The notes under the pieces were generated by a model. It was not told where the DNA came from. It did not search any database and was given only the letters and a program-made list of their open reading frames with translations. A stretch of DNA of 64,000 nt, taken from contig NZ_JAPEMI010000001.1 in the NCBI RefSeq assembly GCF_026342835.1, forward strand, positions 3,478,501 to 3,542,500, in the 5' to 3' direction. Shown here piece after piece: positions 1-8,945 of the stretch. A program made the position numbers and the translations under genes. Origin of the DNA: Streptomyces sp. NBC_00154 (GTDB lineage Bacteria > Actinomycetota > Actinomycetes > Streptomycetales > Streptomycetaceae). How positions within the stretch are numbered: position 1 is the first letter of the stretch; every line of letters begins with the position of its first letter.

Positions 1-1112
1 CTGTGGGGGAGCGGGTGCCGCCGGGGTCGAGGATGACTCACGCCTGGCTGTTCACCGGACCGCCGGGCTCCGGGCGGTCCACCGCCGCCCGCGCCTTCGC
101 CGCCGCCCTCCAGTGCACCAGCCCGGACCGCGCCCTGGGCGGCGCACCGGGGTGCGGCTTCTGCGACGGCTGTCACACGAGCCTCGTCGGTACGCATGCC
201 GACGTCGATGTGGTTCGGACGGACCTGCTCTCCATCGGTGTGAAGGAGACCCGCGAACTGGTCCGCCGCGCCCAGCTCTCCCCGGCCGTGGGCCGCTGGC
301 AGGTGATCATCCTGGAGGACGCCGACCGGCTCACGGAGGGCGCGGGGAATGTGCTGCTGAAGGCGGTCGAGGAGCCCGCGCCGCGCACGGTGTGGCTGCT
401 CTGCGCCCCCTCCCTCGAAGATGTGCTGCCCACCATCCGGTCCCGCTGCCGTCATCTCACGCTGCGCACCCCGTCGGTCGATGCCGTCGCCGATGTGCTG
501 ATCCGGCGCGACGGCATCGATCCGGAGCGGGCCGCGTCCGCCGCGCGCGCCACGCAGGGGCACATCGGCCGGGCCCGCCGCCTCGCCACCGACGAGAAGG
601 CCCGTGCGCGCCGCGCGGCCGTGCTCAAGCTTCCGCTCAGGGTCGAGGACATCGGCGGCTGTCTGAAGGCGGCCCAGGAGCTGATCGACACCGCTGCCGA
701 CGATGCGAGGCAGGTCTCCGAAGAGGTCGACGTCAAGGAGACGGAGGACATGAAGGCCGCGCTCGGCGCGGCCGCCGGAGGCCGGATGCCGCGCGGCACG
801 GCGGGGGTGATGAAGGATCTGGAGGACAAGCAGAAGCGCCGCAAGACCCGCACCCAGCGCGACAGCCTGGATCTGGCGCTCACCGATCTGACCGGCTTCT
901 ACCGCGACGTACTGGCACTCCAGCTGGGTTCGCAGATCGCGCTCTCCAATGTCGATGTGTGGGACGCACTCGACCGGATCGCGCGGTCCTCCACACCCGA
1001 GCGCACCCTGCGCCGGATAGAGGCAGTGATTGCCTGCCGCCGGGCGCTGGACCGCAATGTGGCGCCGCTGCTCGCGGTGGAGGCGATGACGATGGCACTA
1101 CGCGCAGGCTGA
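1..1112 (+). CDS. holB: DNA polymerase III subunit delta' (3' part, start outside window)
   Basis: This is the clamp-loader delta' subunit, which with gamma/tau and delta opens the beta clamp at the replication fork. The visible protein starts just before the Walker A loop (GPPGSGRST), so the usual N-terminus lies upstream of the window. A zinc-binding cluster follows (CGFCDGC preceded by another Cys). Next come the Walker B-like region ILEDADRLTEGAGNVLLKAVEEP and the SRC sensor motif (TIRSRCRHL). The C-terminal third (about 210-369) is a helical domain with a charged Glu/Lys-rich insertion, as in actinobacterial homologues. The alternative-frame ORFs over this gene are not credible. Family assignment is firm; only the 5' end is missing. 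Confidence 0.95.
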   Translation, partial: VGERVPPGSRMTHAWLFTGPPGSGRSTAARAFAAALQCTSPDRALGGAPGCGFCDGCHTSLVGTHADVDVVRTDLLSIGVKETRELVRRAQLSPAVGRWQVIILEDADRLTEGAGNVLLKAVEEPAPRTVWLLCAPSLEDVLPTIRSRCRHLTLRTPSVDAVADVLIRRDGIDPERAASAARATQGHIGRARRLATDEKARARRAAVLKLPLRVEDIGGCLKAAQELIDTAADDARQVSEEVDVKETEDMKAALGAAAGGRMPRGTAGVMKDLEDKQKRRKTRTQRDSLDLALTDLTGFYRDVLALQLGSQIALSNVDVWDALDRIARSSTPERTLRRIEAVIACRRALDRNVAPLLAVEAMTMALRAG

Positions 1113-1208
1113 CACGGACTTCCGACACGAAGCTCCGGCGCGGATCGCTGATTCATCCGATTGGGTAACGAATCGGACGAGTCGTCGCATGGCGACTACG
1201 CTCCGGGG

Positions 1209-2738
1209 ATGGACACCAGGCGCCTGCTCCGTACCTTCGGCACCCTGCTCGGCAGTGCCGGCCTACTCATCTCCGGCTGCAGCAGCGGCAGTTCGACGAC
1301 GAGTGCGTCGAGTCCCGCGCCTGCCGCGCCCACGGAGCTTCTGCCGTACTACACACAGCATCTGACCTGGCGGGACTGCGGCGTCTCCGGATTCCAGTGC
1401 GCCACCATGAAGGCGCCGCTCGACTACGCGAAGCCGGGTGCCGGAGACATCAAGCTGGCCGTTTCCCGCAAGAAGGCCACCGGCCCGGGCAAGCGGATCG
1501 GCTCCCTCCTGGTGAACCCGGGAGGCCCCGGCGGCTCGGCCATCGGCTACCTCCAGAGCTACGCGGCCGCGGGCTACCCCGCACCGGTCCGTGCCCGCTA
1601 CGACATGGTCGCCGTCGACCCGCGCGGCGTCGCCCGCAGTGAACCCGTTGAATGTCTCACCGGACCGCAGATGGACGCGTACACCCAGGTCGATCAGACC
1701 CCCGACGACGCCGCAGAGGTCACGCAGCTGAGCGACTCCTTCGAGAAGTTCGCGGACGGTTGCGAGCAGCGCTCCGGCAAGATCCTCCCGCACGTGTCCA
1801 CCGTCGAGGCGGCCCGCGACATGGACATCCTGCGGTCCCTGCTCGGTGACGAGAGGCTGACGTACGTCGGGGCGTCGTACGGCACCTTCCTGGGTGCGAC
1901 GTACGCCGAGCTCTTCCCTGCCCGGACCGGCCGCCTCGTCCTCGACGGTGCGATGGACCCGTCGCTCTCGTCGATCGAGATGAACCGCGACCAGACCGCG
2001 GGCTTCGAGACCGCATTCCAGTCCTTCGCCGCTGACTGCGTGAAGAAGTCGGACTGCCCGCTCGGCACCACCTCCACCGCCGATGCCGCCACCCAGCTCA
2101 AGCGGCTCTTCGCCGACCTCGACGCCAAGCCCATCCCCACCGGCGAGGCCCGCAAGCTCGGCGAGTCCCTCGCCACCATGGGCGTCGTCGCCGCCATGTA
2201 CGACGAATCGACCTGGCCCCAGCTGCGTGAAGCCATCGCGGGCGCCCAGGCGGGCGACGGCTCCGGCCTGCTCGCCCTCGCCGACAGCTACTACGAGCGT
2301 CAGCCGAACGGCACGTATGCGAACCTGATGGCCGCCAACGCAGCCGTGAACTGCCTCGACTCGCCCCCGGCCTTCACCGGCCCGAGCGCCGTCATGCAGG
2401 CCCTCCCCAGCTTCGAGAAGGCGTCCCCGGTCTTCGGCAAGCCTCTCGCCTGGGCCTCCATGAACTGCGCCGACTGGCCCGTCGGCGCCACCGGCACCCC
2501 GCACCGCATCAAGGCGAAGGGCGCTTCCCCGATCGTCGTGGTCGGCACCACCCGCGACCCGGCCACCCCGTACAAGTGGGCCCAGTCCCTGGCCGGCCAG
2601 CTCTCCTCCGGAAGGCTCCTCACCTACGAGGGTGATGGCCACACGGCGTACGGCCGCGGCAGCGACTGCATCGACACGGCGATCAACACATACCTCCTGA
2701 ACGGCACCCCGCCCGCTGCCGACAAGAGGTGCTCCTGA
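1209..2738 (+). CDS. Secreted alpha/beta-hydrolase lipoprotein, tripeptidyl aminopeptidase-like
   Basis: I chose ATG 1209 over the TTG at 1161 because it begins a lipoprotein signal peptide: MDTRR, a hydrophobic stretch, then the lipobox LISGC. The mature 509-residue product has the fold of the Streptomyces tripeptidyl aminopeptidase (SlpD/SlpE/Tap) family. The nucleophile elbow is GASYG (Ser about 223), the oxyanion strand is VNPGGPGGSA, and a TAP-like C-terminal domain supplies Asp (RDPATP) and His (GDGHTAYG). It probably removes N-terminal tripeptides or short peptides outside the cell. It is a single gene between holB and the tRNA. The exact substrate is not predictable. Confidence 0.88.
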   Translation: MDTRRLLRTFGTLLGSAGLLISGCSSGSSTTSASSPAPAAPTELLPYYTQHLTWRDCGVSGFQCATMKAPLDYAKPGAGDIKLAVSRKKATGPGKRIGSLLVNPGGPGGSAIGYLQSYAAAGYPAPVRARYDMVAVDPRGVARSEPVECLTGPQMDAYTQVDQTPDDAAEVTQLSDSFEKFADGCEQRSGKILPHVSTVEAARDMDILRSLLGDERLTYVGASYGTFLGATYAELFPARTGRLVLDGAMDPSLSSIEMNRDQTAGFETAFQSFAADCVKKSDCPLGTTSTADAATQLKRLFADLDAKPIPTGEARKLGESLATMGVVAAMYDESTWPQLREAIAGAQAGDGSGLLALADSYYERQPNGTYANLMAANAAVNCLDSPPAFTGPSAVMQALPSFEKASPVFGKPLAWASMNCADWPVGATGTPHRIKAKGASPIVVVGTTRDPATPYKWAQSLAGQLSSGRLLTYEGDGHTAYGRGSDCIDTAINTYLLNGTPPAADKRCS

Positions 2739-2755
2739 CTCCCCGATCCGCCGAA

Positions 2756-2793
2756 CCTCCCCCCTGACCAGCGGATACGGCTCCGGGGGAGGG
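2756..2793 (+). terminator. Terminator-like hairpin after the hydrolase gene
   Basis: An 8-bp C-rich/G-rich inverted repeat (CCTCCCCC and GGGGGAGG) with a loop of about 20 nt lies 18 nt after the hydrolase stop codon. There is no clear T-tract, so this is a factor-assisted or weak terminator at best. Confidence 0.35.
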
Positions 2794-2865
2794 CGGTACG
2801 GAGCACTCTCCGAAACTGTGTAGACTTGGCGACGCCGCTGATCGCACCATGGTGCGACGGGGCGT

Positions 2866-2939
2866 GCCGCCTTAGCTCAGTTGGCCAGAGCAACGCACTC
2901 GTAATGCGTAGGTCTCGGGTTCGAATCCCGAAGGCGGCT
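2866..2939 (+). tRNA. tRNA-Thr (anticodon CGT)
   Basis: A full cloverleaf can be drawn. The 7-bp acceptor stem is GCCGCCT with AGGCGGC at 2932-2938, with discriminator T. The D arm includes TAGCTCAG. The anticodon stem is ACGCA/TGCGT around loop CTCGTAA, with anticodon CGT at 2900-2902. The T arm has GGTTCGAAT. CCA is not encoded, as is common in Streptomyces. The 3' half of this gene, from base 2904, is the attachment sequence of the adjacent island: it recurs at 20543. Confidence 0.97.
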
Positions 2940-2982
2940 CTGTAGAAGCCTCAGGACTCACTCGCCGTGACCTGGGGCTTTT
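2904..2982 (+). repeat. Left attachment-type repeat: tRNA-Thr 3' half plus terminator
   Basis: The stretch from the anticodon stem (ATGCGTAGGTCTCGG) through the T arm and past the tRNA end is repeated in the same orientation at 20543-20619. One base differs in the first 29 (G to C in the T arm), and the conserved loop ACTCACTCGCC sits in both terminators. This is the classic footprint of site-specific integration into a tRNA 3' end. The copy here reconstitutes the functional tRNA. No integrase gene remains between the repeats. Confidence 0.85.
2947..2982 (+). terminator. Intrinsic terminator of tRNA-Thr
   Basis: AGCCTCAGG (2947-2955) pairs with CCTGGGGCT (2971-2979) through 9 bp including one U-G wobble, and is followed by TTTTGCTTTTG. 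It lies 7 nt after the tRNA. Variants of the same hairpin occur at 20582 and 20958. Confidence 0.8.
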
Positions 2983-3038
2983 GCTTTTGTCGGGCGCGGG
3001 CTTGACGTCGGGCGCGGGCCGCGCGGCGGTCGGTGGTC

Positions 3039-3180
3039 CCAATCCTGCACCGCGGTCTCGGTCATATCGAAGTCCTTGGCGATCTGACCGACCGATCGGT
3101 CTCCACGTCGACACAGCTCAACTATCTCGGCCTTGAACTCCGGCGTGAACGAACAGCGAGGGCGAGGCTTCTTCTTCCCC
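3039..3180 (-). pseudogene. IS3-family transposase OrfA fragment
   Basis: On the minus strand about 46 residues match the helix-turn-helix start of IS3-type OrfA proteins: KKKPRPRCSFTPEFKAEIVE, then LCRRGDRSVGQIAKDF, then TAVQDW. The match stops after DW where the usual Trp-Val-Lys-Gln continuation should be. The expected ATG sits one base out of frame (an extra G in the run before the Lys codons). No OrfB and no inverted repeats were seen. It is a dead insertion-sequence scrap directly beside the tRNA attachment site. The flanks, 2983-3038 and 3181-3258, hold nothing recognisable. Confidence 0.75.
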
Positions 3181-3258
3181 CATCCTCTCCATGACGGACA
3201 TCCTCGCCGGGGGCGAGTCCCTGATCTCGAATGTCCGGCAAAGCGGATCAAGCCCAGT

Positions 3259-4071
3259 TCAGATACCCCGTGCGACGGTCGAGCCGAGCGACTGTCCCGC
3301 CGTCTGGCTTTCCATGGGAGTCCTGACCGACATGCGCGGCGTCATCAACAGCAGAAGCACCATGGCAGCCGCGAAACCGGTTCCTGCGAAGTACGCATAC
3401 CGAAGGCCCGTGGCAACGCGTTCCTCGCAGACGGCCGCGCAGTCCGTGGCTACCGCGATGCCCAGGGCACCGCGCCAGTCCACCGGGCCACTCGTGCCGC
3501 TCCGGACGTCCTCCACGGGGAAGCGGCGGACCAGCAGCCATATCGCGGCCAGGCCGAGGGGGAGGTTGAGCAAGAAGATCCCCCGCCAGTGGCCGTACTG
3601 GGCGAGCGCACCGCCCACGGCCGAACCCGCCAGGGCCGCGACGCTCCAGACCGAGGCCAGCGCCGCCTGAATGCGGCCGCGCTCGTGCGGCTGGTACAGA
3701 TCGCCCGCGACCGTCTGCACGGTCACCTGGATCGCGCCGGCTCCCAGGCCCTGAACAGAGCGGAAGGCGACGAGGCTCGGCATGCTCCAGCCGGCCGCGC
3801 ACAACGCGGAACCCGACAGGAACAGGAGGGTTCCGCCGATGAGTACGGGCCGCCGTCCGTGGGTGTCGGCCAGCCTCCCCTACAGGGGCCCGGAAACGGT
3901 CGCGGCGAGGACGTACGCGGTGAGGAGCCAGCTGAAGGCCGATCCATCGCCCAGGTCGGCCACGATCTGCGGGCCGGCCGTGGCCGTTACCGCGCTGTCC
4001 ATGGCGGCGAGGAACATCACCGACAACAACGCTGCCAGGGGTCCTCGCCGACCGACAGGAGTCCTGGTCAC
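3259..4071 (-). pseudogene. MFS transporter (EmrB/QacA-like), nonsense-mutated and truncated
   Basis: The first reading block (GTG 4071, MTRTPVGRRGPLAALLSVMF) gives transmembrane segments 1-2 with the DHA2-type sequence TVSGPL, then an in-frame TAG at 3880-3882. Across the stop the frame is unchanged and continues GRLADTHGRRPVL, the loop 2-3 motif of the major facilitator superfamily, and RSVQGLGAGA. The ancestral codon was probably TAC (Tyr). The gene ends at 3259 after about six transmembrane segments, roughly half the 14-TM family length. It overlaps the upstream pseudogene stop by a GTGA, so the two were once an operon. A sequencing error could explain the TAG but not the truncation. Confidence 0.8.
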
Positions 4072-5487
4072 CCGGCCAACTCGACGAAGCGCTCCGCGGA
4101 ACCGACCCCGCCGGCGTTCGCGGCGATGAGCTCGTAGAACGTGCCGAACAGGTGGTGGCTCAGCCGCTGGTCCTCGAAGAAGGAGATTCGGTCGGCGACC
4201 TGCGTGGGAGCGGCCTCACCGCTCGCCAGGCCCACCATCGCGCGCAAGACGTCCTGCGGGGTCACAGAGCTTCCCGCGTGGGCGTTGTGAAACACCTCCT
4301 CGACGTAGGGTTCGTCGGCCACGACCGGGTTCCGGCGCCGTTGCACCCGGATCCGGTAGTCCTCGCCGACGACGTCGTTCTTGAAGACGCCTATGTGCTG
4401 GATGCTGCCCTGATTGATGTCCAACGTGAACTGGGACATCCTGCCCTTTTCCCGGAACGGCTGCCGGTTGGTGCGGTCGAACTCTTGGAGACTGACGGAG
4501 CGATGGGAGTAGGTGTTCGAGTGGCAGGTGTATGTCACGAGTCCGGCCTTCTGGCCGTCCTGCCCCAGGAGTTCGACGTGGAAGACGAAGTCGGATTCGG
4601 CTGCCAGTACCTCCGGCGGCAGTTCGGGGATCCGCACCCCTCCGCGGCCGTCGACCAGCTCGGCGAGCGCGGTGGCCTGACGGGTGCGCAGGAACTCGCC
4701 GACTCTGCGCACGTACGGGTTGGTCACCCGTAGAGCGGTCTCCTCTCCCGGAGCCAACTCCAGGTACCAGGCCAGCAGATCGATGCGGTGGTAGCTGGAG
4801 AAGGAGAGAGCTCCGACACCGCTGGTGTACCCGTGCGCGTCGCCGAACAGGTACTCCTCGGGATGCCGGAAGAGCCCTCCGTTCTTGATCAGTTACATGG
4901 AGGTGATGCCCTGCCCGTGCACGCGCTGAATCTCGGAGATGTCGGAGGCGATCGACCGGTAGACGTCGTTGGCGCCGTCGGCGCAGCGGCATGGCAAGGT
5001 GGCACGGCCCCGCGGCGCGGGCCCGGGTGAGCGCGCGGTCGAGTTCCGCGTAGCCGCCGATGATGCGTTCGGCAGCCGCCGGCTCGTATGCGGCGCCCTC
5101 AGCGACCAGCAGGGGCTTGTCTCACAGCACGCTGATGCCCCGGGAGACCGCCCAGAGGATGTAGTCGCGGTGGTGGACGGGGTTGCAGGCAATGATCGCC
5201 AGGGAGAATCGATGAGTGGAGTGGGCACGGTCCAGCACGGCTTCCAGTTCCGTACGGCTGAGTCCGTCGGGGTTGAGCCACTTCGGTGAGTCCCTCCACA
5301 GCAGTTCGCGCAGCGGTGCCATGTCCTCGCCCTGGGCGCGCTTCTCCGGATTCCGCGGGTCGCAGATGACAGCGGTGCGGACCGGCCATCCGGACTGCCG
5401 CATTTCGAGCAGCGCAGGGGCGTGGTTCTCCCTGCCGGCCCAGTGCCCCGAGCCGCCGACCAACAAAACCGTAGTGGTGCGAGCCAT
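4068..5487 (-). pseudogene. Gfo/Idh/MocA-family oxidoreductase, multiply inactivated
   Basis: The N-terminal part (ATG 5487 behind GGGGGAT) has the Rossmann start TTTVLLVGGSGHWAGREN and the region AIIACNPVHHRDYIL of NAD-dependent Gfo/Idh/MocA proteins. It then meets an in-frame TGA (5122-5124) followed by DKPLLVAEGA, the usual K-P motif. Homology continues to about 4980, shifts frame, and meets TAA (4893-4895) inside the run ITSM*LIKNGGLFRHPEEY. It then runs intact to 4068. Three independent lesions make this a pseudogene and not an error. It was co-transcribed with the MFS pseudogene. The original substrate was probably a sugar or amino-sugar derivative, but that is unknown. Confidence 0.8.
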
Positions 5488-5839
5488 GTTGTAATATCCC
5501 CCTCAGAATTCCTCGTCTTGCGTGTCAAAAGTCTGCAAAGCCAACGGTGCGACTCCTCTTTCCTCTCGTTCTGCCGAGGCCGGTGAGGGGGCGGCCGAAG
5601 ACCGCACGGTCCCGCGTCGAATTCAGCTCATGATCAACACCGGAACATCAGGCCAGGAAGGCAGGACGCGCGCCTGCGCTGCCGTGAGGGGTAATGTCGT
5701 CATTGAGGACGGCACGGCGCAGCTCGGCAGCTACCTCGCCCTCTTGGTCCGGGTCGACCGGGAGCAGCTGGTTTGGAATCGGATGACCGTCACAGCGACT
5801 AGGTATCGTTGTGTCTTCTGCCGGGCAAGGATGGATGGA
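5488..5839. other. Intergenic region between the oxidoreductase pseudogene and the LuxR gene
   Basis: This 352-bp divergent spacer is slightly AT-richer near 5490-5545. A reading frame is open across it in phase with the downstream regulator. Its codons do not resemble a protein domain, and the regulator has a better start at 5840. A TTGACA (minus strand, 5523-5528) faces the pseudogene but lacks a convincing -10. No RNA gene or repeat was seen. Confidence 0.4.
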
Positions 5840-6865
5840 ATGACGGAATCTTTGGCGCTTGAGGTGCCCGCACGGGCCTCGCTCGCCGGTCTGGGGCTGG
5901 GCAAACGAACCGAAGCGGTGTATCGGGCGATGATTCGGGGCCCCCGGTGGAGTATCGACGCATTGGTCGAGGAGACCGGGCTGAGCAAGTCCGCCGTTCA
6001 GGCGGGGCTCGACGAGCTGGCGTCCTTCTCGCTGATCAGGCCCTCCGGGGAGGAGCCGGGTGCCATCGTCGTGGTGAAGCCGAGCGTGGCGCTCGCGGAG
6101 CTGATATCTGCTCGGCAAAGGGAAATATTTGGACGCCAGCAGAAACTCGCCGAATGCCGCGTGGCGATGTCCGACATCATCGCGGAGTTCGAACAGGAAC
6201 GCAGCGGATCCGGCGAGGGCGGCAGCATCGAATACCTGCGAGGTATGGATTCCGTACGTGTGTACCTGGAAGAGATATCGAAGCAAATTGAGACGGAAGT
6301 GCTCGCTCTCATTCCGAAAGCCTCCCTCACCGCGGAGAGTATGGCCGCGAGCCAAGCACTCGACGCGAGGATAGTCGAGCGCGGGGTGAGCATCCGCACG
6401 ATTTATCTGGACAGCGTCCGCAACCACACCGCCACTCGTCGTTACGCGGCCTGGCTGAACGAATGCGGTGGAGAAGTGCGCACGCATCCTGTGCTGCCGA
6501 TGCGTATCATCCTCGTGGACCGCAAAATTGCCGTTCTTCCGATAGATCCGGAGGACTCGGCCAAAGGCGCACTCGTCCTGCGCGAACGGAGTGCCGTCGC
6601 CGCCCTGTTGGCGCTCTTCACGCAGATCTGGGAAGCCGCCCGTCCGCTCGGCACCGCCGAGCTTCCGGACGATCATGGGCTCGTTCCGCAGGAGCGTGAG
6701 CTGCTGCGTCTTCTCGCTCAAGGCATGACCGACGAGGCCGCCAGCAAGCAGTTGGCCCTCTCCGTCCGCAGCGTCCGTCGATTGATGTCGGACATCATGG
6801 ACCGGCTCAACGCCCGCAGCCGGTTCGAAGCCGGCCTCCGGGCCGCCGAGCGCGGTTGGCTCTGA
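5840..6865 (+). CDS. LuxR-type regulator with TrmB-like N-terminus
   Basis: A DNA-binding transcription factor and the likely pathway-specific regulator of the island cluster. ATG 5840 follows AAGGA at a good distance, and the homologous part starts at MTESLALEVPARASLAGLGL. Residues about 10-80 form a TrmB-like winged helix (IDALVEETGLSKSAVQAGLD). Residues about 125-255 form a TrmB/PLD-like sensor region. The C-terminal 60 residues are a LuxR helix-turn-helix (LVPQERELLRLLAQGMTDEA, then SVRSVRRLMSDIM). This two-domain layout is typical of regulators in Streptomyces RiPP and small-peptide clusters. The effector is unknown. The gene converges on the DHHA1 gene with a 23-bp gap. Confidence 0.85.
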   Translation: MTESLALEVPARASLAGLGLGKRTEAVYRAMIRGPRWSIDALVEETGLSKSAVQAGLDELASFSLIRPSGEEPGAIVVVKPSVALAELISARQREIFGRQQKLAECRVAMSDIIAEFEQERSGSGEGGSIEYLRGMDSVRVYLEEISKQIETEVLALIPKASLTAESMAASQALDARIVERGVSIRTIYLDSVRNHTATRRYAAWLNECGGEVRTHPVLPMRIILVDRKIAVLPIDPEDSAKGALVLRERSAVAALLALFTQIWEAARPLGTAELPDDHGLVPQERELLRLLAQGMTDEAASKQLALSVRSVRRLMSDIMDRLNARSRFEAGLRAAERGWL

Positions 6866-6888
6866 AGGCGTCGCCTCCCTTCGTGTTG

Positions 6889-7596
6889 TCACCCCACGCT
6901 CCGCCGCAACAAGACTGAAGCCCTTGCGCGGGCCAACGAGAGGGCCCTGCCCAGCTCGTCCGTCCACTGTCCGGCGGCGCTCGACCGGGCTCCCCGGCCC
7001 GCCGGGATCCCCCCGATCGCGGCTGCGGCATCCCAGAGAACCTCCCGGGCATCCACGCCCTGCGCGCGCAGCCGGTGGCCGACCGCGCAGACCAGCAGTG
7101 CTCGGCCCTCGTGCGGAGTGCACAGGACGACGAGGCCCATGCCGGAGGAGAGGTGCCCCGCTACAGCCGAGGCCAGTTGTCGCAGCTTGCGTCCGGTCGT
7201 GTTGTCGACCCGGGTCGCTACCAGCAACCCCCCTGGAACGACGTGGGCCCTCTCGGCCAGGGCGCGGGAGGCCGAGACCAACTCGGCCCTGAGTAGTCGC
7301 TCCACTTCGGCCTGGGCCTCGGCCAGCAGTGCCAGCCGGGTGCGCAGCACGGTCGGCGCGTCCTCGGGTTGCGTCCCCAGCAGGACCGCCAGTTCGCGCA
7401 GCAGGCGGCCTTCGTGGCACGTACGACGTGCCGTGGGCGGGCTTGCGTCCGGTGCACGAAGGGATGGCCGGATGGATACCCGATGGGTGGGGACGACGGC
7501 GTGGATCTGGGGGGACTCCCGAACGATGTCGGCGGTCATGCGGGTCATCTCCGGGAAGGAGAACGGTGTCGGAGGTGGGATGCGGAGGTCAGCCAC
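6889..7596 (-). CDS. Free-standing alanyl-tRNA synthetase C-terminal (DHHA1/C-Ala-like) protein
   Basis: The 235-residue product starts at a GTG behind AGGAGG and overlaps the MFS stop (GTGGCTGA), so it is translationally coupled. Residues about 120-235 resemble the C-terminal domain of AlaRS: GLLVATRVDNTTGRKLRQLA, then SSGMGLVVLCTP, then an AAAIGGIPAGRG segment like the Gly-rich GGKGGGRP of AlaRS. Residues 60-110 look like the preceding helical linker. There is no catalytic or editing domain. In AlaRS this domain binds the tRNA elbow and bridges catalysis and editing. Alone here, it may bind tRNA or act as a partner for the AlaRS-like core protein at 15458. That role is inference. Confidence 0.7.
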   Translation of the reverse strand: MADLRIPPPTPFSFPEMTRMTADIVRESPQIHAVVPTHRVSIRPSLRAPDASPPTARRTCHEGRLLRELAVLLGTQPEDAPTVLRTRLALLAEAQAEVERLLRAELVSASRALAERAHVVPGGLLVATRVDNTTGRKLRQLASAVAGHLSSGMGLVVLCTPHEGRALLVCAVGHRLRAQGVDAREVLWDAAAAIGGIPAGRGARSSAAGQWTDELGRALSLARARASVLLRRSVG

Positions 7597-8896
7597 GGAC
7601 AGCCTCCTGGTGACCGTCCGCCGGGTCCGGGGTGGCTTCCTCGCCTGCTGTGACGGCGGAGGCCGCCGATGCTGCGCGTACGAGAAGGCCCGTGGTGGCC
7701 AGGAGAACCAGCGCCGCCACCGCGCAGAGCACGGACAGACCGGTGACGAGGAAGGTTCCCGCGCCGCCGGACACCAGGGCGCCTGCCGCCAGCGGTCCGG
7801 TCACGAAGCCCGCCGAGGTGGCCGTGCCATAGGCGGCGTTGAAGCGCCCGCGCAGTGCGGGTGTGGCCAGAGAATTCACCAGGGAGGGCATTCCCGAGGC
7901 GTACAGCGTCTCGGCACAGGCGAAGAGCGCCATGCCGCCGACGAGCACCGCCAGTTGGAAGTCCGCGTCCGAGGCCGTCGCGGCGAGCACGAGGAGCCAG
8001 CTCGCCGACCAGGCGGCGGCAGCCAGAGCGACGGTCCGGGTGTGCTTCCACCGCTTGATCAGTTCGTGCAGGACCAGTTGGGAGCAGATGACCGCGCCGG
8101 TATTCACGGCGAACAGCACGGCGATCCCGGATGTCCCCACATCGGTGCTCGTCAGTAGGAAGGCCGGGAAGCCCGCCTCCAGCTGTCCGTACGAGGAGAA
8201 GTACAGCGCCAGTCCGAGGCCGAGGACCAGGAGGAACGGGCCGCTGGTGAAGACCTGGAGGTAGGTGTGCGACCGGACGGAGTCCTGCCGTGCGTCGGCC
8301 TCGGTCGGCGTGTCGGTCCCGAGGCTGCGCAGGGCGAACACGGCCAGGGCGATCCCGAGGTAGCTGAGGGCGTTGGCGCCGTACAGCAGTCGGAACGACA
8401 TCGGGTGCGCAACGCTCGCGAACGCACCGCCGAGGAGTCCGCCGACGCCCAGTGCGGCGTTCGTCAGGGTGAAGCTGGAGCCGAAGACCACCGGGTGGGA
8501 CGCAGCGGGCACCGATGTGGCAAGCAGGGTGTTCCAGACCGAAGAACTGCCCAGGCCGAGGCCCCAGATCACGGCGGACAACAGGAAGTGCCAGGTTTCG
8601 CCGGCCAGGGCGTATCCGGTCACGCCCACCGCGCTGAGCACCATGTGCGCCGCCGCCGTACGGCGGGCGCCGATGCGGTCGGCGAGGCGCCCGGCGTTGA
8701 GGCCACCGATGATGGCGGCGATCGCCGTCAGCGACACGGCGTGCATGGCCGTGTCGAGACCGAGGTCGTTGACCTGGTGGACGTAGACGGCGAGGAACGG
8801 CAGAACCAGGCCCGAGCCGATGTTGTTGAGGGCGCCGAGCAGCAGCAGGGTCCGGGCGGTGCGGGGCAGTGTGCGCAGGTCCTTCAGCAGGGACAC
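7589..8896 (-). CDS. MFS transporter, probable product exporter
   Basis: A 435-residue, 12-transmembrane major facilitator. GTG 8896 (VSLLKDLRTLP) is preceded by the strong site GAAGGAGGAG and is preferred to the upstream in-frame start at 9109, which lies inside the previous gene. The loop 2-3 motif is GRLADRIGARRT, and the topology pattern is that of MDR-type exporters (DHA1-like). It sits between the amidohydrolase and the DHHA1 gene in one minus-strand operon, so its likely job is export of the cluster product or resistance. The substrate is not predictable from sequence. Confidence 0.88.
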   Translation of the reverse strand: MSLLKDLRTLPRTARTLLLLGALNNIGSGLVLPFLAVYVHQVNDLGLDTAMHAVSLTAIAAIIGGLNAGRLADRIGARRTAAAHMVLSAVGVTGYALAGETWHFLLSAVIWGLGLGSSSVWNTLLATSVPAASHPVVFGSSFTLTNAALGVGGLLGGAFASVAHPMSFRLLYGANALSYLGIALAVFALRSLGTDTPTEADARQDSVRSHTYLQVFTSGPFLLVLGLGLALYFSSYGQLEAGFPAFLLTSTDVGTSGIAVLFAVNTGAVICSQLVLHELIKRWKHTRTVALAAAAWSASWLLVLAATASDADFQLAVLVGGMALFACAETLYASGMPSLVNSLATPALRGRFNAAYGTATSAGFVTGPLAAGALVSGGAGTFLVTGLSVLCAVAALVLLATTGLLVRAASAASAVTAGEEATPDPADGHQEAVRG

Positions 8897-8945
8897 GGCT
8901 CCTCCTTCTCCGTCGGGTCGGTACTCGCGGGCGTGTTCCGGCCGT

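Noticed and set aside
5522..5839. In-frame N-terminal extension of the LuxR-type regulator
   Set aside because: The extension has no domain similarity, and ATG 5840 with AAGGA upstream matches the start of the conserved part.
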